From: Haloarcula amylovorans
GTDB taxonomy: Archaea; Halobacteriota; Halobacteria; Halobacteriales; Haloarculaceae
NCBI RefSeq assembly: GCF_004681185.1
Contig: NZ_SRIF01000011.1
Location: 1 to 64,000, forward strand
Length of the DNA stretch: 64,000 nt
Reading direction: 5' to 3'
The notes below the pieces were generated by a model. It searched no databases. It saw nothing but the letters and a program-made list of their open reading frames with translations, and was not told the origin of the DNA. Positions 24,269 to 32,075 of the stretch are shown one piece after another. The translations under genes and the position numbers were made by a program. Within the stretch, counting starts at the first letter, position 1. Each line of letters starts with the position of its first letter.

Positions 24269-25341
24269 TGCGTTCCGGCACCCCCGTTGGCTTGATGCTC
24301 GCGAATGCCTTGCTCCGTGACGACTCCAACTGTCTCACCGTCGCTGACGACTGGTAATGAATTGGTATCGGCCTCGATCATTCGTGAAAGCGCAATATCG
24401 ACTGTCTCCGTCGGCTCGACGAACTGGTCGCCGGCTCCGTTCGCCATCGGCGTGGCGGTCTCCGCTGTATTGGTGGTATCCGACGCTTGTGTGAGTGTCT
24501 GCTCTGTGGGAGTGGTCTGCTCCTGCTCTTGCATGATCTCCCGGATCGGCGTTATCTGGAGGTTTTTGAGCGCTCGGTCGGCACCGATGAACTCCTCGAC
24601 AAAGTCGTTCGCAGGGTTCTCGAGGATCTCTTGTGGTGTCCCGTATTGTACGAGTTCTCCGACGTCAAAGATGGCGATCTTATCGCCCATTTTCAATGCC
24701 TCGTTGATGTCATGTGTGACGAAGAGAATTGTCGTGTCGATCCGGTCTTGAATCTCGAGGAATTCGTCTTGAAGCTCCTCACGCGTGATGGGGTCGAGCG
24801 CACCGAACGGCTCGTCCATCAGGAGAACGTCTGGGTCCGCCGCAAGCGCACGGGCAACGCCGATTCGCTGTTGTTGTCCACCGGAGAGCGCATTCGGATA
24901 CTGCTCGCGGTACGTCTCTGGGGGGAGCCCCATTAGTTCGAGTAGTTCGTCGACACGGTTATCGATGCGCGTTTGCTCCCACCCTTTAAGTTCGGGGACC
25001 GTCGCGATATTTTCTGCGACAGTCATGTGGTCGAAGAGACCGATCTCCTGAATGACGTAGCCGATATCCCGACGAAGGTCGACTTTGTCGAGGTCGTGAA
25101 CGTCGGTCCCGTCATAATAAACCGTCCCTTCTGTGGAGTCTTGCATTCGGTTGACAAGCGTCATCGTCGTGGTCTTGCCACAGCCGGACGGGCCGACGAA
25201 GACCGTCGTAGTCCCCCGCTCGACCTCGAAACTGATGTCTTCGATTGCGACCGTCTGGTCCGGGTAGACCTTAGTGACATCGTCGAACTTGATCATAGTA
25301 TCCGATGCGTCTGTCGTGGTTGTCGTGTTCGTGTGAGTCAT
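24265..25341 (-). CDS. Opu-type ABC transporter ATP-binding protein with CBS segment
   Basis: 358 residues. Walker A is GPSGCGKTTT (near 52-61), the signature LSGGQQQRIGVARALA (near 147), Walker B DVLLMDEPFGALD (near 168), and the switch His FVTHDINEA (near 203). The C-terminal extension holds a CBS-like module (FVEPTETVDIALSRMIEADTNSLPVV) after a Thr/Gln-rich linker. In OpuCA-type proteins, tandem CBS domains sense ionic strength or nucleotides; here only one clear CBS repeat is visible. The gene overlaps both permease genes by four bases. Confidence 0.93.
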   Translation of the reverse strand: MTHTNTTTTTDASDTMIKFDDVTKVYPDQTVAIEDISFEVERGTTTVFVGPSGCGKTTTMTLVNRMQDSTEGTVYYDGTDVHDLDKVDLRRDIGYVIQEIGLFDHMTVAENIATVPELKGWEQTRIDNRVDELLELMGLPPETYREQYPNALSGGQQQRIGVARALAADPDVLLMDEPFGALDPITREELQDEFLEIQDRIDTTILFVTHDINEALKMGDKIAIFDVGELVQYGTPQEILENPANDFVEEFIGADRALKNLQITPIREIMQEQEQTTPTEQTLTQASDTTNTAETATPMANGAGDQFVEPTETVDIALSRMIEADTNSLPVVSDGETVGVVTEQGIREHQANGGAGTQ

Positions 25342-26054
25342 GCTATCGACCTCTGGACGAGTCGCGTTCCGAGAGTCGGTTCGATTTCTTCGCCGTTCTG
25401 GAGTCTGAACATCTGTTCGAGAACTCGGAAGCCGTAATCGAAGGCCAGTGCCAGCAATGAGACGATTACCGTCGAAACAACGATGGCAGCCGGGTACGCC
25501 TCACTGATCCCATTGAATATCGGGTCACCGAGATTGTTCGCGCCGATGAACGCGCCGATGGCAGCGATACCGACCAAAATGACGACGGCGTTCCGGACGC
25601 CAGCCATGATGACCGGGATCGCTTGTGGGAGCTGGAGCCGCCAGAGCCGTTGTCGTTTCGTCATCCCCATGCCTCGGCCAGCCTCGATCGTGGCTTCATC
25701 GACCTGGGTAAGCCCGAGATAGGTGTTTCTGATAATAGGCAACTGTGCGTAGAGCACGAGAGCGATGACGACTGGGATTTCGCCGATACCGACTACGGGA
25801 ATCAGGAGTCCAAAGAGCGCGATGCTGGGGACTGTCATCAGCATGCTTGCACCCCAGAGAATGCCTTGTCCGAGGCGGTCATTGTAGGTACAGAGAACGC
25901 CCAGCGGCACCCCGATAACTAGTGCGAGCCAGACGGAGTCGACGACGACGATAATGTGGTTAGCGAGGAGCTCCCAGAGGAGGGATTCGTTCTTGATGAA
26001 GTACTCGACATAACTGTTCACGAACAACGGAAACAGCTCGAACGAGAGCGACAT
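25338..26054 (-). CDS. Opu-type ABC transporter permease (proximal)
   Basis: 238 residues with about five membrane helices. The EAA loop is IEAGRGMGMTKRQRLWRLQLPQAIPVI (about 134-160), closely paralleling the distal permease, so the translocator is a heterodimer. The N-terminal segment ELFPLFVNSYVEYF lies outside the membrane core. The ATG overlaps the TAA of the binding-protein gene by one base. Confidence 0.9.
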   Translation of the reverse strand: MSLSFELFPLFVNSYVEYFIKNESLLWELLANHIIVVVDSVWLALVIGVPLGVLCTYNDRLGQGILWGASMLMTVPSIALFGLLIPVVGIGEIPVVIALVLYAQLPIIRNTYLGLTQVDEATIEAGRGMGMTKRQRLWRLQLPQAIPVIMAGVRNAVVILVGIAAIGAFIGANNLGDPIFNGISEAYPAAIVVSTVIVSLLALAFDYGFRVLEQMFRLQNGEEIEPTLGTRLVQRSIA

Positions 26055-27007
26055 TAGAGCACCCCCGTTTCCTGCAGATACTCCTTGGCGACTGTCTGTG
26101 GGTTGATTTTGTCGAGTGCGACGCGTTTATTGAGTTTTCGCATCTGGTCAGTGGTGAGGCCGTTACTCGCCTTGTTCAACGGAGCGCGGATAGCGGGGTT
26201 CGCTTCCAGCGTCGGCATTCGCACCAGTGGCGCTGCGTTGTAGACGGGGAAGAACTTCTTGTCGTCTTTGAGTACCCGTAGATCGAATTGGAGGATACGT
26301 GGATCGGTGTTGAATCCGACCCCGATATCTGCGTTCCCCTCACCGACGACCTGATACAAGAGCCCGGAGCCGATGTTTTTGACCTGCATCTGTTGTTTTG
26401 TCTCCCCGAAGCCGTAGTGTTCGAGTAGTCCGGGCCACCCGTCCGACCGACTCTGGAACTCCGCGTTTAATGCGGCTGTAATGTTCTCACTCGATTTCTT
26501 GAGATACGAAACGAGATCAGAGAGCGTCTTCACCCCCGTCTTCTTCGCCCAACTCGGATTTGCCATAATGACGTAGGTGTTGTTGAGCGGTGCCCGCTGC
26601 AGGAAGGTGAGATTGTGTTCCGTTTCGAACTCCTGTTTCACTTTCTGGTAAAGTTTCTCGGGCTCGGTGATTACCGAGTCGTGTTTCGGTGGCAGCGTCT
26701 GCCAAGCCGTTCCGGTGTACTCCCAGTATAGCTGTATCTCGCCGGAATCCACTGCCCGAAAATTCGTCGTTGTGCCACCGAGACCAACCTGGTCGCCGAT
26801 ATTGAGATCCGTGTTCGCAGAGAGCGCCTCGTAGGCGAGATATCCGAGAATCTCCTGCTCGGTGAATCGCTTGGAGCCGACTTTGATCGAATCGCCCCGT
26901 AACTGCGTCGAAAGGGTGAGACAGCCGGATGTTCCCACGACGCCCGCTGTGGTGGCGATACCACCTCCTCGTCGTAGCAAGCCACGCCGTGTCACTTGAC
27001 TTGGCAT
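26054..27007 (-). CDS. Opu-type substrate-binding lipoprotein
   Basis: 317 residues from the ATG at 27007; 15 upstream codons are open, but this start gives a proper signal. The signal contains TRRGLLRRGGG, a twin-arginine motif, and the lipobox-like GTSGC with Cys at about 29, so it is probably a Tat lipoprotein. The mature domain (KVGSKRFTEQEILGYLAYEAL, GGTTTNFRAVDSGEIQLYWEYTGTAW) is the OpuAC/OsmX type II fold that binds quaternary amines through aromatic boxes. The ligand could be betaine, choline or carnitine, or a different amine. It heads the transporter operon. Confidence 0.9.
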   Translation of the reverse strand: MPSQVTRRGLLRRGGGIATTAGVVGTSGCLTLSTQLRGDSIKVGSKRFTEQEILGYLAYEALSANTDLNIGDQVGLGGTTTNFRAVDSGEIQLYWEYTGTAWQTLPPKHDSVITEPEKLYQKVKQEFETEHNLTFLQRAPLNNTYVIMANPSWAKKTGVKTLSDLVSYLKKSSENITAALNAEFQSRSDGWPGLLEHYGFGETKQQMQVKNIGSGLLYQVVGEGNADIGVGFNTDPRILQFDLRVLKDDKKFFPVYNAAPLVRMPTLEANPAIRAPLNKASNGLTTDQMRKLNKRVALDKINPQTVAKEYLQETGVL

Positions 27008-27056
27008 ACCCTCCCTTTCCGGAACGAGATACCTAATGATTGACTCGCACAAATCA

Positions 27057-27066
27057 ACTATTTATA
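27057..27066 (-). promoter_or_regulatory. TATA box of the ABC transporter operon
   Basis: On the minus strand the sequence reads TATATAAATAG, about 55 bases before the binding-protein ATG at 27007. It predicts a transcript start near 27033 and a short leader. A TTCCGGAAA palindrome (near 27016-27024) lies in that leader. Confidence 0.55.
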
Positions 27067-27142
27067 TACGGTCGGAAAGCTTGACCAGCTCTCTGCTGCC
27101 AGTCCGCATCGTGAACGTTCTCTATGTGGGTCGAGAGCGATA

Positions 27143-27928
27143 TCACGACCGGCCTGAAGCGTCGCCCTCGTCGCGGCGAGAGCGTCGAACCGGGTTCTTG
27201 GCGCGAGCAGCCTCTATTGCCTCGGGAACAATGTCGGCCGAGACGGTTGGCACACTGTCGGTCGTGGCGGCGAGAACGTCACCTCGGGGGCCAGCAACGA
27301 AACTGTCACCCGCGTGCTGGCGTCCAAGCTGTGAACCGAGGTGGTTCGCGCCAACGACATAACACGTCTGGTCCAGTGCACGAGCACGACAGAGGAGTCG
27401 CCAGTCACGGTCGAACGACTGCCGCCACGCTGCACTTACGGCAAGCACGTCACAGCTGGCCTCGCTGTATTCGAGTGCACGTTCCGGGAAGTTCAGGTCG
27501 TAACACAGGAGGAACCCGACGCGACCAATCGGTGTCTCGACCGTCGTGGGTTCGGTCCCTTCCATAAAGACCGTCGCTTCGTCACCCCACAAGTGTTGCT
27601 TGCGGTACGTCGCCTCGACGCCGTGCTCAGAGACGTATACGAGCGAGTTGTAGATATTGTCGCCCACGGCTTCGGGGATACCGACGACGAGGTCTACAGC
27701 CGTTTTCCGTGCAATTTCACTCACGCGCTCGGTTGTTGGCCCTGGGACTGGCGTCTTCGCGGCTGACGCAGTATCAAGATCGTAGCCCGTGACACACAAT
27801 TCTGGAAAGACGGCGAACGTGACAGGCTCCGAGAGGTCTCCGGCGAGTTGCTCGATACGGTCGAGATTCGCTTCAACATCGCCAACGGTCGGTTCGAACT
27901 GACATGCTGCGATTTGTGGGTGAGTCAT
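27143..27928 (-). CDS. carbon-nitrogen hydrolase (nitrilase superfamily)
   Basis: 261 residues. The catalytic triad is complete: Glu about 43 in VFPELCVTGYD, Lys about 110 in YRKQHLWG, and Cys about 142 in LLCYDLNFPE. The sequence places it in the omega-amidase/amidase branches that hydrolyse small amides, with an Asn/Gln-amide-like C-x-D-x-x-F-P-E motif, rather than the nitrile-specific branch. It sits 135 bases upstream of the importer operon on the same strand and head-to-head with the amidohydrolase. That links it to metabolism of the imported compound. Confidence 0.9.
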   Translation of the reverse strand: MTHPQIAACQFEPTVGDVEANLDRIEQLAGDLSEPVTFAVFPELCVTGYDLDTASAAKTPVPGPTTERVSEIARKTAVDLVVGIPEAVGDNIYNSLVYVSEHGVEATYRKQHLWGDEATVFMEGTEPTTVETPIGRVGFLLCYDLNFPERALEYSEASCDVLAVSAAWRQSFDRDWRLLCRARALDQTCYVVGANHLGSQLGRQHAGDSFVAGPRGDVLAATTDSVPTVSADIVPEAIEAARAKNPVRRSRRDEGDASGRS

Positions 27929-28045
27929 GGTCGCCTGTACTGCCTCTGAAGATCGCGCATACTCGATCTTCGTCCCGTGACTGGCCTAATCCTTGGCACC
28001 TACATTTCCTGCCCTTAAGTCACAGCGGGGATCGACGTCGAGGGT

Positions 28046-28055
28046 ATATATATCC
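28046..28055 (+). promoter_or_regulatory. TATA box of the amidohydrolase operon
   Basis: GTATATATATCC, about 60 bases before the amidohydrolase ATG at 28111, in the gap divergent from the carbon-nitrogen hydrolase gene. It implies a leader of around 35 bases. Confidence 0.5.
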
Positions 28056-28110
28056 AATACAAGTTTGCCCTGAAGTTTACTGGGGTCTCTCCGCTAGCGT
28101 CTCCTATACG

Positions 28111-29226
28111 ATGTCAGGACAGCAAGCCGAGCAGTCGACTGGATCAGAGGCGACAGCTCCGACACTCATCGACTGTGATATCCATCAGAAGTGGAAGGAC
28201 CCGCAAGAGGTCGTCGAATACCTCCCCGATCGATACAAAGACCGCGGTGTGCAGTCCCCCAACATCCTCTACGATAACGTTGCTGAGTTCTCACGCCGCG
28301 ATGCAGTGCCGGACGACGGCGGGCCTGCTGGGTCCAGTGTCGAGAAGATGAAGGAGCATCATTTCGAGGAGTTCGGGGTAGATTACGCGATTTTGACCGG
28401 CAACTCGTATCTCAACCTCGCTGCCCTACCGAACCGCGACTATGCCGCTGAACTCGCGGTCGCGAACAACAAATGGGCTATCGACAACTGGCTCTCGGAA
28501 GGCGGGCCGTTCGTCGGATCGCTCATCGCGGCACCACAGAAACCCGAGCGCATGGCGGAAATGATACGTGAACTCGGCGATCATCCTCGCGTCGTTCAGG
28601 TCGTCATGCCGATGGCGGCTCAACTCCCGTACGGCCACGAATACTACTGGCCGATGTACGAGGCGGCAGCGGAGATGGGGCTGCCGATCGCTATGCACCC
28701 CTATACAGAGGGACACGGGACGACGCGGCCAGCGACGGGCGCGGGGCATCCCAATACCTATTTCGAGTGGCATACTCTCTTGGGAACCTACGCGATGGGG
28801 CAACTCGTCAGCCTCGTCGCCGAGGGCGTTCTCGCGAAGTTCCCCGACCTCAATTTCGTCGTCATCGAGGGCGGGCTCAGTTGGGTGCCACATTTCCTCT
28901 GGCGGATGGACAAAGACTGGAAAGCGCTCCGTGCACAGGTGCCCTATCTCCAGAAACCACCGAGCGAGTATATTCGAGACCAGGTGCGCTTTACCACCCA
29001 ACCGATCGAGGAGCCGGAAGACCCCAAGCAGCTCCTCCAGATTCTGCAGATGATGCACGCCGAGGAGACGGTGATGTTCGCCAGCGACTACCCACACTGG
29101 GATACCGACTCACCGCTGTACGCGCTCCCGCCAATGCCCGAAGAGATGGAACACGCTGTGATGGCTGGTAACGCACAGGAACTGTATGGACTTCCGGACG
29201 ACCCCGCGAGTCTCCCAACCAACTGA
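28111..29226 (+). CDS. amidohydrolase family protein (ACMSD/COG2159-like)
   Basis: 371 residues. The N-terminus has the metal-ligand region TLIDCDIHQKW (about residues 16-26), where Asp-x-His replaces the classical His-x-His; that is usual for the DCDxH subgroup. Later motifs are PLIAMHPYTEG-like GLPIAMHPYTEG, NFVVIEGGLSWVPHFLWRMD and MFASDYPHWDTDSP, the last carrying the catalytic Asp. The group includes decarboxylases and hydrolases of aromatic or muconate-type acids. It is followed by the Rieske ferredoxin and MmgE/PrpD genes with almost no gaps. The reaction is not predictable. Confidence 0.85.
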   Translation: MSGQQAEQSTGSEATAPTLIDCDIHQKWKDPQEVVEYLPDRYKDRGVQSPNILYDNVAEFSRRDAVPDDGGPAGSSVEKMKEHHFEEFGVDYAILTGNSYLNLAALPNRDYAAELAVANNKWAIDNWLSEGGPFVGSLIAAPQKPERMAEMIRELGDHPRVVQVVMPMAAQLPYGHEYYWPMYEAAAEMGLPIAMHPYTEGHGTTRPATGAGHPNTYFEWHTLLGTYAMGQLVSLVAEGVLAKFPDLNFVVIEGGLSWVPHFLWRMDKDWKALRAQVPYLQKPPSEYIRDQVRFTTQPIEEPEDPKQLLQILQMMHAEETVMFASDYPHWDTDSPLYALPPMPEEMEHAVMAGNAQELYGLPDDPASLPTN

Positions 29227-29236
29227 GAGTGATTCG

Positions 29237-29704
29237 ATGCAGGAACGATTCGAAATCTGTCCGACTGACGAACTGCCACCCGGTGAACGAACTATCGTCG
29301 AGTTACGCGGCCACTCGATCGGCGTGTTCAACGTCGATGGCGAATACCATGCGTTGAAGAATGACTGTCCACATCAACGTGCCCCACTGTGTAAAGGGAA
29401 GGTGACAGGGACGACGTCTGCGGCAGAACCTGGTGACGTGGAGTGGAAAGACGATGGCAAGATACTGCGCTGTCCATGGCACGGTTGGGAGTTCGACATC
29501 GCGACTGGAGAATCAGTGTTCAACCCCCACCGGGTTCGAGCGCGGTCGTTTGATACCGCCGTAGAGCCCAGCAGCGAAGACGATAATTCGGCGGCCACCG
29601 CTACTGACGGGTGTGATTGCGGGGTAAATATCGAGGGCGACGAACCCCCCGTCGATACGTATACTGTCGACGTCGAAGACGAGCAAGTTGTCGTCTATCT
29701 CTGA
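29237..29704 (+). CDS. Rieske [2Fe-2S] ferredoxin
   Basis: 155 residues. The cluster ligands are visible in NDCPHQRAPLC (Cys 44, His 46) and LRCPWHGWEFD (Cys 79, His 82). The spacing between the two ligand boxes is longer than usual because of an insert (TGTTSAAEPGDVEWKDD). An extra acidic section with a CDC pair (DGCDCGVNIEGDEPP) precedes the last strand. It would supply electrons to an oxygenase, but no Rieske oxygenase alpha subunit is in the window. The partner is either elsewhere or a different redox enzyme. The start at 29237 leaves ten bases after the amidohydrolase stop. Confidence 0.9.
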   Translation: MQERFEICPTDELPPGERTIVELRGHSIGVFNVDGEYHALKNDCPHQRAPLCKGKVTGTTSAAEPGDVEWKDDGKILRCPWHGWEFDIATGESVFNPHRVRARSFDTAVEPSSEDDNSAATATDGCDCGVNIEGDEPPVDTYTVDVEDEQVVVYL

Positions 29705-30996
29705 TGAGTACGGCCCAAGCAGTCCGGTTCGTACAGTCGGCAACAGTCAGTGATACACCTAGCGTCGAGCGACACGTGAAAGCGCGCGTTCTCGACACGC
29801 TCGCCGCGATCACTGCCGGGTATCGACAGGACGGCGTCGACATCGTCCGGGACTATGCCCGATCCCGGCTCGGTGGAGACGAGGCGACGCTACTCGATGG
29901 ATCAGGAACAACGCTCACCACCGAAGGAGCGACCCTCGCAAACGGCATCGCTGCGAACGCACTCGACATCGACGACGGTCACCGTGAGGTCAAGGGACAT
30001 CCAGCCGCAGTGGTTGTCCCGCCCGCGCTCGCCGTTGCGGACGCAGTCGAAGCATCCATTCCAGAATTCCTCGATGCCGTCTTTGTCGGCTACGAACTCG
30101 CCGTCCGGGCGGGGTTGGCGATTCACGCGCTGGACGATGTGTATACCGGGACTGGGTCGTGGGGGGCAGTCGGTGCAGCCGCAGCGACAGCTCGCCTGTG
30201 TGAGTTTTCGGCCCAGCAGACGATACACGCACTCAGCGTCGCCGAGTATCACGCACCCCGAACACCCATCATGCGGGGCGTCGAGAAACCGGGGATGACG
30301 AAAGACGGTATCGGCTGGGGCGCGTATGCTGGTGTAGTCGGTGCACAACTGGCACAGGATGGCTTTACTGGGGCCGGGACTGTTTTCGATGACAGCGATG
30401 TGACTGAAACACTCGGAGCGCAGTTCCACGTAACGGATGGCTACTTCAAGCCGTATCCGTGCTGTCGCTGGGCACAGCCTGGTATCGACGCTGTCTCGAC
30501 ACTCATGTCACAGCACGATATCGATTCCTCGAATATCGAGTCGGTTCGCATCTCGACATTCGAGGAGGCCACGCATCTTCGCACTCGTAACCCCAGCACC
30601 CCAGAGGAGGCACAGTATTCGTATCCGTACCCGGTCGCGGCGACACTTGTCCGTGGACGGTTCACACAGGCCGAACACGCAGAGGAAGCCCGGACGGATA
30701 CAGAGATTCGTGCACTTGCTGACCGCGTCGAGTTCACCGTCGACGAGACACTCGATGCGCGATTCCCAAGTGAGTGTCTCGCCCGTGTGGACATCAAAAC
30801 GGATGATAAAACGTACCAATCAGATGTCACGCGGGCTAGCGGTTCCCGGGACTCGGCTCTGTCCAGTGCCGAGCTACGAGAGAAGACGAGACAGCTGGTT
30901 TCGCCGACGCTTCCACCAGGTGCGATCAAAACGATCGATAAAGCGCTTGATACTGATCAGCCGACCTCAGCACTCCTGGAACCGTGGTCGATGTAA
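29704..30996 (+). CDS. MmgE/PrpD family protein
   Basis: 430 residues. Family motifs are LDTLAAITAGYR at the start, GATLANGIAANALDIDDGHREVKGHPAAVVVPPALAVAD-type sequence near residue 80-115, GVEKPGMTKDGIGWGAYAG near 197, and the conserved FKPYPCCRWAQPGIDA near 248. The family includes 2-methylcitrate dehydratase, cis-aconitate decarboxylase and other dehydratases or isomerases of tricarboxylates. No prpB or prpC is nearby, so methylcitrate-cycle function is not supported. The start overlaps the Rieske stop by one base (TGATG). Confidence 0.9.
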   Translation: MSTAQAVRFVQSATVSDTPSVERHVKARVLDTLAAITAGYRQDGVDIVRDYARSRLGGDEATLLDGSGTTLTTEGATLANGIAANALDIDDGHREVKGHPAAVVVPPALAVADAVEASIPEFLDAVFVGYELAVRAGLAIHALDDVYTGTGSWGAVGAAAATARLCEFSAQQTIHALSVAEYHAPRTPIMRGVEKPGMTKDGIGWGAYAGVVGAQLAQDGFTGAGTVFDDSDVTETLGAQFHVTDGYFKPYPCCRWAQPGIDAVSTLMSQHDIDSSNIESVRISTFEEATHLRTRNPSTPEEAQYSYPYPVAATLVRGRFTQAEHAEEARTDTEIRALADRVEFTVDETLDARFPSECLARVDIKTDDKTYQSDVTRASGSRDSALSSAELREKTRQLVSPTLPPGAIKTIDKALDTDQPTSALLEPWSM

Positions 30997-31056
30997 GCGA
31001 ACGTGTTCGTCGTGAACACCGAGAACCTTTACCCGCGCTTTGTGTTGTCACTAGTA

Positions 31057-31752
31057 ATGCTCACAGCGAGGGTGTGCGTCCAGTACGCTGACGACTGGAC
31101 GGCCGAGCTCGCCAATATGGATGTCTTCGGTGAGTTCGTCGCGTCCACGTTCCGAAATAATCGCTATATCGGAATGCTTGCGATAGAATCACAGGACTGT
31201 GACGCCGTTCGGGACGTCATTCGGGCTGACGATACTGTCGAGACGATCGACCTCGTCGAAGAGTACGAAACCCACGACGGCCGCTGTGCCTCGACGATGC
31301 TGCTTCGAGGACGACTCACAGAAGTGACGCCCTTACAAGCACTCATGTACGACGGGTTCCTTCCCCTAGGTCCGACACAGTTAATTGATGGGCGTGAGTG
31401 TTTTGACCTCTTGTTGAACGACCGTGACGAGCTTACGGACGCGATCGATCTCCTCTCGGAGTTCGGTAATGTCACGGTCGAACGAATTACACAGGACTTT
31501 CGGCGAGAAATCATGCCGAGCCGAACTGAGTGGCAGTCGTTACTCTCGTCGATACCACCGCGACAGCGTGAGTTGCTGAACACGGCGGCTGAGCTTGGCT
31601 ATTTCGAGATTCCACGACAGGTGACTCTCGAAGAGGTCGCCAACGAGATGGATATCACGAAGACGACTGCCTCTAATCACCTTCGGAAAGTAGAGCAGGC
31701 GTTCGTTGAGTTCATTCTCCCGTATGTCAATTTAGCTGTTCAAGAGGATTAG
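31057..31752 (+). CDS. bacterio-opsin-activator type HTH regulator
   Basis: 231 residues. A variable sensory N-terminal domain spans 1-165. The HTH_10 domain is at the C-terminus: LLNTAAELGYFEIPRQVTLEEVANEMDITKTTASNHLRKVE (about 175-215), typical of the Bat/HTH-10 regulators of haloarchaea. It stands 60 bases after the MmgE/PrpD gene on the same strand, so it is the prime candidate for controlling the importer and catabolic genes. The ATG at 31057 was preferred over the upstream in-frame start, which would extend into non-homologous sequence. Confidence 0.85.
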   Translation: MLTARVCVQYADDWTAELANMDVFGEFVASTFRNNRYIGMLAIESQDCDAVRDVIRADDTVETIDLVEEYETHDGRCASTMLLRGRLTEVTPLQALMYDGFLPLGPTQLIDGRECFDLLLNDRDELTDAIDLLSEFGNVTVERITQDFRREIMPSRTEWQSLLSSIPPRQRELLNTAAELGYFEIPRQVTLEEVANEMDITKTTASNHLRKVEQAFVEFILPYVNLAVQED

Positions 31753-31961
31753 TTCGACTCTCCTCTCGTCTCGGTGGTGCTACGTTTCTCACGGATCGTT
31801 TCCCAAATTTCTGTGGCCTGCTGGAGCGGCTGACAGTCTGGATCCGTGTGGATATGGCTGCGAGTGCCGACGCCGACTGGCCCACGTTTCTTGATCCAGA
31901 GTATTTCGCTCGACGTTGGTACAGTATTATGGTCGTTTTCTATATAAGTGGATTTACGCAT
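31749..31961 (-). CDS. small hypothetical protein
   Basis: 70 residues containing WIKKRGPVGVGTRSHIHTDPDC, a mixed basic and His/Cys segment, and a polar tail. The ORF overlaps the end of the regulator by four bases in convergent orientation. It has no recognised domain and may be a fragment of a longer Cys/His protein. Confidence 0.35.
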   Translation of the reverse strand: MRKSTYIENDHNTVPTSSEILWIKKRGPVGVGTRSHIHTDPDCQPLQQATEIWETIREKRSTTETRGESN

Positions 31962-32075
31962 TTCGGCTGCCAGCGGGACCAGCGATCAAGAATGTTTTTG
32001 GTCTGTCTCCCAGCGTAGAACTGTCGTTCTCAACACTGACCACTAAGTCGTCCCCCCGAGTATATCCGTTAATTA

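Noticed and set aside
29237-29704. Ring-hydroxylating dioxygenase alpha subunit
   Set aside because: Only the Rieske domain is present; there is no mononuclear-iron domain with its His-His-Asp ligands.
29704-30996. 2-methylcitrate dehydratase of the propionate pathway
   Set aside because: The family assignment holds, but no methylcitrate synthase or lyase genes are nearby, so the specific function is unsupported.
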